NCBI GenBank assembly: GCA_050729515.1
Contig: JBOHLG010000006.1
Coordinates: forward strand, 1-64,000
Direction of reading: 5' to 3'
DNA from: Acaudatibacter sp050729515
GTDB taxonomy: Bacteria; Pseudomonadota; Alphaproteobacteria; Caulobacterales; Caulobacteraceae
DNA length: 64,000 nt
Of this stretch, positions 25,590 to 33,458 are shown piece by piece; position 1 is the stretch's first letter; each line of letters opens with the position of its first letter. The position numbers and the translations under genes are program-made. A model generated the notes under the pieces. The model worked only from the letters and a program-made list of their open reading frames with translations, was not told the origin of the DNA and ran no database searches.

Positions 25590-26849
25590 TCAGGCCGGCT
25601 CGGCGACGCGCGGGACGTCGATCCTGGGCAGAGAGCCCGGTTCAGCGCGCTTGGAGAGAGGATGGCACCAGAACCGCTCGTCGCCTTCACAGGCCGGAAG
25701 TACACCGCGGAGTTTCGGCATCACCTTCTCGGCGAAGAGGCGGGACGAGTGCATGCATTTTTCCGCGGGCATGTTCCCCACGTGCATCAGGCAGAAGACG
25801 TTCCCGACATTGAGACCCTTGATCATCTCCTCCATGCGCTGGCGCACGGTCTCCGCCGAGCCGGCGATGACATGGCCGCCTTCGGTGAGGTCTTTCCAGG
25901 TGAGCTCGCCGAAGCCCCTGGGCGGGGCATATTGCGAAAGGGCGCCGGACTGGATGGTCCGGATGGTGCGGTAGCCCGGCGCATCGGCGAAGCCCGGATA
26001 GACGTGCAGGCAGCGGTTGTAAAAGTAGTGGACGTGCTCGGAATAGAGCCGCTCGGCCTCGCTATCGGTGTCGGCGACGCAGATGGTCTGGGCGAAACCG
26101 GCCCGGTAAGGCGATTCATCGGGCGTGTTGCGCTCGGCCACTCGGTCCCAGTAGCCGCTCAACAGGGCCTTGGCGCGGATGTAGCCGGTGAAGCTCAGGT
26201 ACGAGTAGGAATAGGTATTGTCGATGCAGAAGTCGTAGGTCTCCACTGAGCCGCCTCCAGGGATATGGACCGGCGGGTGGGGCTGCTGGATGGGCCTTGG
26301 CCAGATATTGACGTGCCGCAGCTTGTTGTAGCGGCCGTTGAAGGCGAAGGGCTCGCGTCGGGTCCAGGCCTTGATGATGAGGTCGTGAGCCTCGGCGTAT
26401 TTCTCCCGCGTCAGAGCCGGAATCTGACCGTAGCAATAGTTGGTGTCCATCGAGGTCCCGACCGGGAAGCCGGCCACCAACCGACCCCCCGAGATGCAGT
26501 CCAGCATGGCGAATTCCTCGGCTACCCGCACCGGCGGGTTGTAGAGAGCGATGGAATTGCCAAGAACCACGAGGGCGGCGTTTCTGGTGCGCCGCGCGAG
26601 CCCCGCGGCGATGATGTTCGGCGAGGGCATGATGCCGTAGCCGTTCTGGTGATGCTCGTTGACCCCGATGCCGTCGAAGCCCAGGCCGTCGGCGTATTCC
26701 AGGAGGTCCATGTAGGTGTTGTAGACGGCGTTGGACTTCACCGGATCAAAGAGCTTCTGGTCGATGTCCACCCACACCGAGTGGTTCTTCTCGCGGAAGT
26801 CGTCAGGAAGGAACGGCCAAGGCATGAGGTTGAACCAAGTGAACTTCAT
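25590..26849 (-). CDS. LLM-class flavin-dependent oxidoreductase
   Basis: 419 aa from the ATG at 26849, preceded by GGAGGA; the open frame extends upstream without a better start. Luciferase-like TIM barrel: MKFTWFNLMPWPFLPDDF, DGIGVNEHHQNGYG, VVLGNSIALYNPPVRVAEEFAMLD, GRLVAGFPVG. These enzymes use reduced flavin and oxygen (or F420 in actinobacteria) to oxidise substrates such as alkanesulfonates, terpenoids or aromatics. Coupled to the downstream alpha/beta hydrolase, which suggests an oxygenation-hydrolysis step in catabolism (inference). Confidence 0.9.
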   Translation of the reverse strand: MKFTWFNLMPWPFLPDDFREKNHSVWVDIDQKLFDPVKSNAVYNTYMDLLEYADGLGFDGIGVNEHHQNGYGIMPSPNIIAAGLARRTRNAALVVLGNSIALYNPPVRVAEEFAMLDCISGGRLVAGFPVGTSMDTNYCYGQIPALTREKYAEAHDLIIKAWTRREPFAFNGRYNKLRHVNIWPRPIQQPHPPVHIPGGGSVETYDFCIDNTYSYSYLSFTGYIRAKALLSGYWDRVAERNTPDESPYRAGFAQTICVADTDSEAERLYSEHVHYFYNRCLHVYPGFADAPGYRTIRTIQSGALSQYAPPRGFGELTWKDLTEGGHVIAGSAETVRQRMEEMIKGLNVGNVFCLMHVGNMPAEKCMHSSRLFAEKVMPKLRGVLPACEGDERFWCHPLSKRAEPGSLPRIDVPRVAEPA

Positions 26850-27011
26850 GGCGGATCCTCCGTGAGGCGGCTCATGGCTTAACGGCGATAAGTCTTGCGC
26901 CCTGACCGTAGACGAGGAGGCTCGCCGCGCGCAATCGCCAACCTCGTCCCTGACGGATGAAGGCAAGTCGTGGGTCGGCGCCTCGGGCGGCGGGTGGGTC
27001 GGACGCAGTCT

Positions 27012-28190
27012 TCAAGGACGTCGGTCGCTGGCGCGGGCGAGGTCGCGCGCCTTGGCGAGCCGGCGAACGCCTTCATCGAGGGTGGCGTCGGCTTTGGCAT
27101 GGCAGAGTCGGATGACGGTGGTCACCGGATCAGTCTCATAGAAGGCCGAAACCGGAATAGCGGCGACGCCCGCTTCGCGGACGGCTTGCAAACAGAAATC
27201 AAGATCGCCCTTCACCACCCCGGAGGCAGGAAGACCCACATCGAGAAACCAGGTCGCCTCGCTGGTCAGGACATCGAAACCCTCTCCTCGAAGACCCGCA
27301 GACAGCCGTTCGCAGGAGGCCGCGAGCCTTCGCGGCATGGCCGAGAACCAGGCTTCGGACGTCGCAAGGCCGAAAGCAACGGCGGCCTGGAGATTGGGCG
27401 GGGTCGTGAAGGTGAGGAATTGATGTGACCTGGAGACGAGTTCCATGAGCGGCGGCGCGGCGCAAAGGAAGCCAACCTTCCAGCCAGTGAGCGCGAACAT
27501 CTTTCCGGCCGAGCCGATCTTGACGCATCGGCCGCGCATGCCCGGAAAGGACATCAGGGGCGCAAAGCGGCCGCCCTCGAGCACCACCTCCTCCCAGACT
27601 TCGTCGCAGACGGCGACCGCGTCAAAGCGGCGGCAGAACTCGGCGAGCATGGCCAGGTCCTCATCGGGCCAGATGTGACCAGTTGGATTGACCGGATTGT
27701 TGAGGACGACGAGCGAGGTTCGCTCGGTGAATGCCGATTCGAGCGCCTCGCGCGAGATCCGCCAGTGGGGTGGCTCAAGGCGGATGAGCCGGGGACGGCC
27801 GCCGGCGCGACGGACCATGGGCAGATAGGAATCGTAAAGCGGCTGGAAGAGCACCACCTCATCGCCCGGTTCGATCAGCGCGAGGAAGGCGGCGGCCAAG
27901 GCCTCGGTGGCGCCGGAGGTGATCATGACCTCCTGCGCCGGGTCGAGATCGAGTCCCTGGCGGCGGCGGTAGTGATCGGCGACGGCGGCGCGCAGAGCGG
28001 GAAGGCCGAGCATGGGAGGATATTGGTTGTCGCCCGCGATGGCCTCGTGCGCGGCTCTCTCGCGGACCGCGAGGGGACCCGGCTCGTCGGGAAATCCCTG
28101 GCCAAGGTTGATCGCCTCGTGCTCGCGGGCGAGGCCCGACATCACCGTGAAGATGGTGGTCCCAAGCTGCGCGTAGAGCTTGTTGACCAT
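27012..28190 (-). CDS. PLP-dependent class I/II aminotransferase (MalY/YbdL-like)
   Basis: 392 aa. Motifs: INLGQGFPDEPGP, ITSGATEALAAAFL, LNNPVNPTGHIW (with the Asn and Pro of the cofactor site), AVCDEVWEEV (Asp binding the pyridine nitrogen), and the Schiff-base lysine in GSAGKMFALTGWKVGF. The N-terminal LGTTIFTVMSGLA start is typical of the methionine/aromatic aminotransferase YbdL and kynurenine aminotransferase group. The typA stop and this ATG are directly adjacent (28191/28190), so it is in an operon with typA. Substrate uncertain. Confidence 0.9.
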   Translation of the reverse strand: MVNKLYAQLGTTIFTVMSGLAREHEAINLGQGFPDEPGPLAVRERAAHEAIAGDNQYPPMLGLPALRAAVADHYRRRQGLDLDPAQEVMITSGATEALAAAFLALIEPGDEVVLFQPLYDSYLPMVRRAGGRPRLIRLEPPHWRISREALESAFTERTSLVVLNNPVNPTGHIWPDEDLAMLAEFCRRFDAVAVCDEVWEEVVLEGGRFAPLMSFPGMRGRCVKIGSAGKMFALTGWKVGFLCAAPPLMELVSRSHQFLTFTTPPNLQAAVAFGLATSEAWFSAMPRRLAASCERLSAGLRGEGFDVLTSEATWFLDVGLPASGVVKGDLDFCLQAVREAGVAAIPVSAFYETDPVTTVIRLCHAKADATLDEGVRRLAKARDLARASDRRP

Positions 28191-30035
28191 TCAGACCTCG
28201 AGCCGCTCGGCGCGCCTTCGAAGGTTGGGATCGATGATCCTTTTGCGCAGGCGAATGGCTGTCGGAGTCGCTTCGACCAGTTCTTCTTCTGCGATCCAGG
28301 CGATCGCCTCTTCGAGCGAGAGCCGACGTGGCGGAGCGAGGCGAACCTGTTCGTCCTTGCCCGCGGCCCGGATGTTGGTGAGCTGCTTGGTTCGGCAGGG
28401 ATTGACGTCGAGGTCCTCGGCCCTCGCATTCTCGCCCACGATCATGCCACGGTAGACCTTCTCGCCGGGTCCGATGAAGAGGCGGCCCCGCGCTTCGAGG
28501 GCGGCCAGGGCATAGGCTGTCGTCTCGCCTTCGGTGTTGGCGACGAGAGCGCCCGAACGCCGGCCCTCTATTGAGCCGAGGCGGGGACCGTAGCGCGAGA
28601 ACACCCGATGAAGCACGCCCTCTCCCCGCGTGTCGGATAGGAACTCGCCCACGTAACCGATGAGCGCCCGAGTCGGGGCTTCGAAGACGAGCCGGCTCTT
28701 CCCCTCTCCGGCCGCCGAGAGCGCCTTCAACTGCGCCCGTCGCTGCGAAAGCCGGTCAATCACGATGCCGGCGTAGGCTTCCCCGACATCGATCACCACC
28801 TCCTCCATGGGCTCCAGGGAAGCGCCGCTTTCGGGATCTTGCGTCTCGATCACTTTTGGCCGGCCGATCTGGACCTCGAAATCCTCCCGCCGGAGGGTCT
28901 CGATGAGGACGCCGAGCTGAAGCTCCCCACGTCCAGCCACCTCGAAGACGCCCTTGCGCGCGAGCGGCGAGACCCGAATCGCCACGTTGGCCTCGGCTTC
29001 GGCGAAGAGCCGCTCGCCGATCACCCGGCTCTGCACCTTGCCGCCCTCACGGCCGGCGAAGGGGCTGTCGTTGACTTCGACCGTCACCGCGATGGTCGGC
29101 GGGTCGACCGGTCGCGCGAAGAGGGCTTCCTCAGCACCGGGTCCAGCGATGGTGTCGGCGACGCTCGCCCTGGCGAGCCCGGCCACGGCCACGATGTCGC
29201 CGGCAATAGCCTCCTCGACCGGGGCGCGGCGAAGACCGCGGAAGGCGAGCAGGCGGGTTATCCTGCCGCGCTCGACCTCCGTCCCCTTGGGCGAGAGGGC
29301 GCGAACCGACATGCCTTCGGCCAATACTCCGCTCTCCACCCGTCCGGTAAGCAGACGCCCCAGATAGGGGTCCGCTTCGAGAAGGACGGCGAGGAGCCTC
29401 GGGGCCTCCGCCGCCTGCTTCGCCGCCGCCGGGGCTGGCACCTGGTCGACGATCGTTTCGAACAGTGGCCCGAGGTCGCGCCGCTCCTCGCCCGCATCGG
29501 TGATCGCCCATCCCTCTCGGCCGCTGGCCAGAAGGTGGGGAAAGTCGAGCTGGGCCTCGTTCGCCCCCAGCGCGGCGAAAAGATCGAACGCTTCTCCAAG
29601 GACCCGATCAGGATCAGCCCCCGCCCGGTCGAGCTTGTTCACCACAACGATGGGTCTCAGGCCAAGCCCGAGCGCCTTGCCCAGAACGAACCTCGTCTGC
29701 GGCATGACGCCCTCGTGCGCGTCAATGAGAAGCAGCGCGCCATCGACCATGGAAAGGATCCGCTCCACCTCGCCGCCAAAGTCGGCGTGGCCTGGCGTGT
29801 CGATGATGTTGATCCGGGTCTCTGCGCCGGCCGCGTGCGGGCTCTTCCACACCACAGAGGTCGCCTTGGCGAGGATGGTGATCCCGCGCTCACGCTCTTG
29901 CTCGCCGACGTCGAGGGCGCGTTCCGGCCTCGCCTCGCCGGCCCGGAAGGCTCCCGATTGGGCGAGGAGCGCATCCACCAGGGTTGTCTTGCCATGGTCG
30001 ACGTGGGCGATGATGGCGATGTTGCGCAGGTCCAT
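28191..30035 (-). CDS. typA: Ribosome-associated GTPase TypA/BipA
   Basis: 614 aa from the ATG at 30035. G-domain motifs: AHVDHGKTTLVDALL (G1), the G2 region ERGITILAK, DTPGHADFGGEVER (G3) and VVNKLDRAGADPDRV (G4). Elongation-factor domains II, III and V follow (RGELQLGVLIETLRRE; GYVGEFLSDTRGEG) and the BipA C-terminal domain with NPCRTKQLTNIRAAGKDE. It binds the ribosome and helps large-subunit assembly and stress adaptation. No strong ribosome site is visible at this ATG. The upstream gap contains the perfect dyad TTGCG-A-CGCAA at 30108-30118. Confidence 0.96.
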   Translation of the reverse strand: MDLRNIAIIAHVDHGKTTLVDALLAQSGAFRAGEARPERALDVGEQERERGITILAKATSVVWKSPHAAGAETRINIIDTPGHADFGGEVERILSMVDGALLLIDAHEGVMPQTRFVLGKALGLGLRPIVVVNKLDRAGADPDRVLGEAFDLFAALGANEAQLDFPHLLASGREGWAITDAGEERRDLGPLFETIVDQVPAPAAAKQAAEAPRLLAVLLEADPYLGRLLTGRVESGVLAEGMSVRALSPKGTEVERGRITRLLAFRGLRRAPVEEAIAGDIVAVAGLARASVADTIAGPGAEEALFARPVDPPTIAVTVEVNDSPFAGREGGKVQSRVIGERLFAEAEANVAIRVSPLARKGVFEVAGRGELQLGVLIETLRREDFEVQIGRPKVIETQDPESGASLEPMEEVVIDVGEAYAGIVIDRLSQRRAQLKALSAAGEGKSRLVFEAPTRALIGYVGEFLSDTRGEGVLHRVFSRYGPRLGSIEGRRSGALVANTEGETTAYALAALEARGRLFIGPGEKVYRGMIVGENARAEDLDVNPCRTKQLTNIRAAGKDEQVRLAPPRRLSLEEAIAWIAEEELVEATPTAIRLRKRIIDPNLRRRAERLEV

Positions 30036-30107
30036 GGGAAGCGGCGCTTCTAGCCGCCGGCGAGCCGCCACGCCAAGCCAGAACGACCGGCGACAATTAT
30101 GACCATA

Positions 30108-30118
30108 TTGCGACGCAA
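30108..30118. promoter_or_regulatory. TTGCG-A-CGCAA dyad upstream of typA
   Basis: A perfect 11-bp inverted repeat lies 73 bp upstream of the typA start and about 70 bp before the candidate small RNA on the other strand. It may be an operator for either unit. Confidence 0.3.
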
Positions 30119-30179
30119 CATTTCCGAAGAGCTACATACTTTGCCTAAGCTGCTGGTTTAGCTGTGAATTCAAGAACGG

Positions 30180-30328
30180 CGTTGATCCTCCCGAAAAAAT
30201 CGACCGATTGGGGCTTGAAGTCTTGTGCGTTGCACCCCAGATCACGCGCAGAGGCGATTCCTCCCCCCCAACGCCTCTGACCCCTGGCCGCGCCCTTCCC
30301 CAACCCGAGGGCGCGGCCTCTTTCTTTT
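30180..30328 (+). ncRNA. Candidate trans-acting small RNA with C-rich (anti-Shine-Dalgarno) loop
   Basis: This plus-strand stretch between typA and hutG-like genes (both on the minus strand) has no credible protein but a clear RNA architecture. An A-rich 5' part is followed by a small hairpin GTGC-GTT-GCAC (30225-30235), then a perfect 8-bp stem CAGAGGCG/CGCCTCTG (30249-30256, 30272-30279) that displays the 15-nt loop ATTCCTCCCCCCCAA, and finally an 11-bp GC stem plus T-rich tail (30286-30328), a strong intrinsic terminator. Alphaproteobacterial regulators such as GsrN and the CCUCC-loop RNAs use C-rich loops to pair with ribosome sites. The 5' end is a guess; a weak TTGCCT (30141) could be a -35 box. 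It would be about 150 nt. Confidence 0.55.
30286..30328 (+). terminator. Strong intrinsic terminator
   Basis: An 11-bp perfect stem (GGCCGCGCCCT at 30286-30296 with its complement at 30308-30318), 11-nt loop, then TCTTTCTTTT. The T tail exists only on the plus strand, where no protein gene lies upstream, which is why a plus-strand RNA is proposed. Confidence 0.85.
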
Positions 30329-30350
30329 GCGCTGATTGCGCGCGCGGCGT

Positions 30351-31232
30351 TCAGCTCGCCAGCGAGCGCCAGTCGGTTCCCGCCAAACCGGCGAAGAGAG
30401 CTTCGAGGCGCCTTTTCAGGGCTTCGAACCCCGCGTTCTTCTCGACCCTCGTCTCATCCAGATAGAGGGCGCGGGAGATTTCGATCTGCACGGCGTGCAC
30501 GCCCCGCCTCGGAGCCCCGTAGTTCTGGGTCGTGTAGCCGCCGGCGAAGGGCGCGTTCCTGGCCGCGCGGAAGCCGAGTTCGGCGAACGCGGCCTCGATC
30601 CGGCGCGTCACGCCGGCCGAAGCGGAGGCGCCGAAGCGGTCGCCGATCACCACCTCGCAATCATCCCCCGGCTTTACTGCGGCCGAGGGCATGGAGTGCC
30701 AGTCCAGGAGGATGGCGAGACCAGCCTCCGCGGTGGTGTTGGCGATGAGTGTGGCGAGCGCGGCGTGATAGGGTCGATGCACCCTCTCGACCCGCTGGCG
30801 CGCTTCGGCAAAGCTCAGCTTGCGGGCGTAGACTTCCTCGCCATCGCGAACCACCCGGGCGATGGACCCAAGTCCCGCCGCCACCTTGGCCGTGCGCGCC
30901 CGGGCCCAATCCGGAATTTCGTCCTCGAACATCGCCGGATCGAGCTCCCAAGGCTCGCGATTAAGATCCAGAAAGACCCGGGCGAAATTCGCCGCGATCA
31001 GGCGCGCGCCATACTCGGGCGCGGAGGCGATGAGTTCGTCGACGAGAGCGTCCTCGGAGCTGCGCAGAGCGGGGCCGGCGAGGCGGGCGCGAAGTCGCGG
31101 CGGATAGAAACGACCGGAGTGAGGCGAAGCGAAGACGAGCGGTGTCACGGGCGCGCCTGACGGCGGCAAGGCGATGCGGAAGGCGGACCGTGCCGCCTCC
31201 TTCGTGCAATCCGCGCCTCCTGAGAGGGTCAT
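30351..31232 (-). CDS. N-formylglutamate amidohydrolase family protein
   Basis: 293 aa. Family motifs: LVFASPHSGRFYPP, SEDALVDELI, LDLNREPWELDP, HRPYHAALATLI, LLDWHSMPS and VQIEISRALYLDE. HutG-type enzymes hydrolyse N-formyl-glutamate to glutamate and formate in histidine breakdown; no other hut genes are nearby, so another N-acyl substrate is possible. It is divergent from cpdR, a neighbour pairing I recognise from other alphaproteobacteria. The exact start among the first ~25 residues is uncertain. Confidence 0.9.
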   Translation of the reverse strand: MTLSGGADCTKEAARSAFRIALPPSGAPVTPLVFASPHSGRFYPPRLRARLAGPALRSSEDALVDELIASAPEYGARLIAANFARVFLDLNREPWELDPAMFEDEIPDWARARTAKVAAGLGSIARVVRDGEEVYARKLSFAEARQRVERVHRPYHAALATLIANTTAEAGLAILLDWHSMPSAAVKPGDDCEVVIGDRFGASASAGVTRRIEAAFAELGFRAARNAPFAGGYTTQNYGAPRRGVHAVQIEISRALYLDETRVEKNAGFEALKRRLEALFAGLAGTDWRSLAS

Positions 31233-31367
31233 CGGCCCATATTGGGGAGCGGAACGCCGTGGTCAAACGTGGGCCTTCACGGCCCATTCACGCTTCGACC
31301 CTAGGCTCATGGCCATTCGCCGCCCGATTCAATGGGCGCTTTTTTCGCCTGTGGCCGGGGCCGTGAG

Positions 31368-31727
31368 ATGACCCGCATCCTCCTTGCCGAAGACGACGAC
31401 TCGCTGCGAGGATTCCTTTCTCGGGCGCTCGAGCGGGCGGGCTACGAGGTCGTGTCCTGCGCCGATGGCGAGGAGGCCGCCGCCCAGCTCGAAAGCGCCT
31501 TCGACTTGTTGCTCACCGACATCGTCATGCCGGGCATGGACGGCATTGAGGTGGCGCGCCTGGCCGCCGCGCGAGATCCGAAGCTTCGCATCATGTTCAT
31601 CACCGGCTTCGCCGCTGTAGCTCTGGCCGGAGCGGGCCGTGCGCCGCGGGGCGCCAAGGTGCTCTCCAAGCCCATCCACCTCAGGGAGATCGTCGCCGAG
31701 GTGGACCGGATGATGGCCGCCGCCTGA
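31368..31727 (+). CDS. cpdR: CpdR-type single-domain response regulator
   Basis: 119 aa from the ATG at 31368 (an upstream in-frame ATG at 31332 would add 12 unrelated residues). It is a receiver domain only: acidic pocket LAEDDDSLR at residues 6-14, phospho-acceptor Asp51 in LLLTDIVMPGMDG, the Thr/Ser switch in MFITGFAAVAL and the lysine in LLSKP-like VLSKPIH. CpdR, when unphosphorylated, directs ClpXP to degrade cell-cycle regulators such as CtrA and PdeA pathways in Caulobacter; phosphorylation through CckA-ChpT turns it off. Sequence similarity to CpdR is high across its whole length. Confidence 0.92.
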   Translation: MTRILLAEDDDSLRGFLSRALERAGYEVVSCADGEEAAAQLESAFDLLLTDIVMPGMDGIEVARLAAARDPKLRIMFITGFAAVALAGAGRAPRGAKVLSKPIHLREIVAEVDRMMAAA

Positions 31728-31782
31728 GCGGGACGGCTCGCTTGCCCGGCGGAATGGGCGCCGGTATATCCGCCCACCGGTC

Positions 31783-31857
31783 GGACGCGTAGCTCAGCGG
31801 GAGAGCACTACGTTGACATCGTAGGGGTCGCTGGTTCGATCCCAGCCGCGTCCACCA
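31783..31857 (+). tRNA. tRNA-Val(GAC)
   Basis: Cloverleaf with 7-bp acceptor stem GGACGCG/CGCGTCC, D arm with AGCTCAGCGGGAGAGC, anticodon stem CTACG/CGTAG around loop TTGACAT (anticodon GAC at 31815-31817), T arm with GGTTCGATCCC, discriminator A at 31854 and encoded CCA at 31855-31857. Confidence 0.97.
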
Positions 31858-32049
31858 TCGGCCCCCATTTTCGGGTAGTGTCTTTTCTCGCTCCATCAGC
31901 CGCCGCTGGGGCGCCTGCTGGCCCGGCGATGCGGCGCCCCTTGATCCGAGGCGGCGTGAGCCGCCGCCTCGGTCAGACGGATTTGCACGGCATGAGGCGG
32001 TGCCTGGCCTACGTCGGCCTGGCGGAATCCGGGGCGTCCAGAAATTGGC

Positions 32050-33180
32050 CTACCCGGTATCGGCGAGGCGCGTCATCACCCGAATGAGATCAGCCTGGCG
32101 GCTGACGCCGGTCTTTTCATAGATCCGGACAAGGTGGCCGCGGATCGTGAAAAAGCTCAGTCCCAAGGACGCTGCGATCTCCTTTGGGGTCTTTCCCGCG
32201 AAGAGAGCCGTGGCGACTCGGCGCTCGGCGGCCGTGAGGCCAAGGACATTTGCAAGCCTTTGTTCGGAGATGCCCGCATCCGCCAGAGGATCGGTGATCG
32301 TCATCATCACTGAGGTCTCGCCGCCGAATACCTTCCCCTGTTCTGCTTGCATGGGAATGATGGTCACCGACAGGGGCAGGCGCCGGTCGGACGAGGCCAA
32401 GATCATGTCTCCCCCGCGACGCCTCTCGGCCTCGGGGGCCGCCGCGTCGTCAATCAGTCGATGAAGCCGATCTGTATCGCCGAGGGAGGGGGTTGAGAGG
32501 CGCGCCCCGTTCATCCTGAGTCCGTTTTTCTCCGAAATCAGACCTTCGGCGGCGCGATTCATGCGGCGGACTTTGCCTTCGCCGTCGATCATCACGATGC
32601 CCAGGCGGGAATTCTCGAGCATCACGTCCGTCTGCTCGCAAGCCGACCGTGCGGCCGTCAGTTCCTGGCATACCGCGAAGGACCGCACGAGGTGGGGATG
32701 AAGACGCCGAACGGTTGAGCGGTCGGCCTCAGTGAACGGGCCGCAGCGAAGAGAGCGGCCGACGGTGATCGCAAAGACGCTTTCGCCGGCGGCGGCCAGT
32801 CGGATCATCATGCAGCTATGGGTGTCGTTTGGCCGCATGAAGTCGTTGTAGAATTCGCCGGCGACCAGTTCCGACTTTTCCATCAGCTCCTCGTCGAGGA
32901 GGATTCGCGGTCGCCACTCCCTGAAGTAAGCGTGCGAATCGGCGACGATGGTGAGGGGGTTCGTCGCGGCGTAGTGGGCGAAGTACTGCCCCACAATTCC
33001 CGGATCGTAGCCGGCCACCTCCATCGCGCCGCCGCCATCGCGAACATTCAATCGCGAGATGAAGCCGCCCGAGCCGCCGACGAGGTCCGTCAGGCGTTCG
33101 ATGACGCCAATCCAGTCTTCCTGACGGATCGATGCCTCGTAGATCAGGTCGAGAAACTGCTCGTACTCGGCGTCATCCAT
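32050..33180 (-). CDS. LuxR-type transcriptional regulator with N-terminal sensor and PAS-like region
   Basis: 376 aa. The C-terminal 60 residues are a LuxR helix-turn-helix: LTAAERRVATALFAGKTPKEIAASLGLSFF in two pieces, then RGHLVRIYEKTGVSRQADLIR. Residues 1-170 resemble an autoinducer/GAF-like sensory fold (DWIGVIERLTDLVGGSGGF; HSCMMIRLAAAGESVFAI) and about 185-290 a PAS-like segment (LGIVMIDGEGKVRRMNRAA). No ligand can be named. It is divergent from the PEP-CTERM gene; the shared region holds the dyad at 33301-33313, so it may control that gene and itself (inference). Confidence 0.88.
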   Translation of the reverse strand: MDDAEYEQFLDLIYEASIRQEDWIGVIERLTDLVGGSGGFISRLNVRDGGGAMEVAGYDPGIVGQYFAHYAATNPLTIVADSHAYFREWRPRILLDEELMEKSELVAGEFYNDFMRPNDTHSCMMIRLAAAGESVFAITVGRSLRCGPFTEADRSTVRRLHPHLVRSFAVCQELTAARSACEQTDVMLENSRLGIVMIDGEGKVRRMNRAAEGLISEKNGLRMNGARLSTPSLGDTDRLHRLIDDAAAPEAERRRGGDMILASSDRRLPLSVTIIPMQAEQGKVFGGETSVMMTITDPLADAGISEQRLANVLGLTAAERRVATALFAGKTPKEIAASLGLSFFTIRGHLVRIYEKTGVSRQADLIRVMTRLADTG

Positions 33181-33300
33181 GGCCGGAGGCTCTCCGAGGG
33201 CTCACCCTCCAGGCGCGAATCTACGGGACAATGGTAAAGGACGCGCACTCGGAACTCACCGAACATAATTAGTCGAGGCAGTCCATTTGTATCTAACGGC

Positions 33301-33313
33301 TTGGCGCGGCCAA
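33301..33313. promoter_or_regulatory. TTGGC-GCG-GCCAA dyad between luxR-type and PEP-CTERM genes
   Basis: A perfect 5+5 inverted repeat with 3-bp spacer lies 121 bp from the regulator start and 61 bp before the leader ORF. It is a candidate operator for the adjacent LuxR-type protein. Confidence 0.3.
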
Positions 33314-33373
33314 TCGTTAATTTCTCGCAACGGCGCACGTAAAACAGACCGCGCCGTGATGGAGGATCAAGTC

Positions 33374-33457
33374 ATGGCGTCCACGGCGATCAATTCCGTC
33401 TGTCGACATCGTGGCGCCTGCTCCGCCGCAACTGCAACCGCGACCACGCGAGGGTGA
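33374..33457 (+). CDS. Putative 27-residue leader peptide upstream of the PEP-CTERM gene
   Basis: A 27-codon ORF starts at an ATG with GGAGGA seven bases upstream and ends in TGA at 33455-33457, one base before the ATG of the PEP-CTERM gene, so its last codons overlap the downstream ribosome site (GAGGG). The peptide begins MASTAINSVCRHRGAC and ends in a Ala/Thr run. No signal peptide. The arrangement suggests translational coupling or a regulatory leader; it could also be fortuitous. Confidence 0.45.
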   Translation: MASTAINSVCRHRGACSAATATATTRG

Positions 33458-33458
33458 A

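Noticed and set aside
28839..30053. 404-aa plus-strand frame opposite typA
   Set aside because: Antisense shadow of a universal gene.
30208..30465. 85-aa plus-strand frame across the candidate small RNA
   Set aside because: It crosses a strong intrinsic terminator and the 3' end of the amidohydrolase gene, and has no ribosome site.
31783..31857. tRNA-Val as an integration site for a mobile element
   Set aside because: No integrase gene and no repeated tRNA 3' end found nearby in the window.
31681..31896. Minus-strand 71-aa frame containing LGSNQRPLRCQRSALPLSYA
   Set aside because: This is the well-known spurious translation of the antisense of a tRNA; it overlies tRNA-Val.
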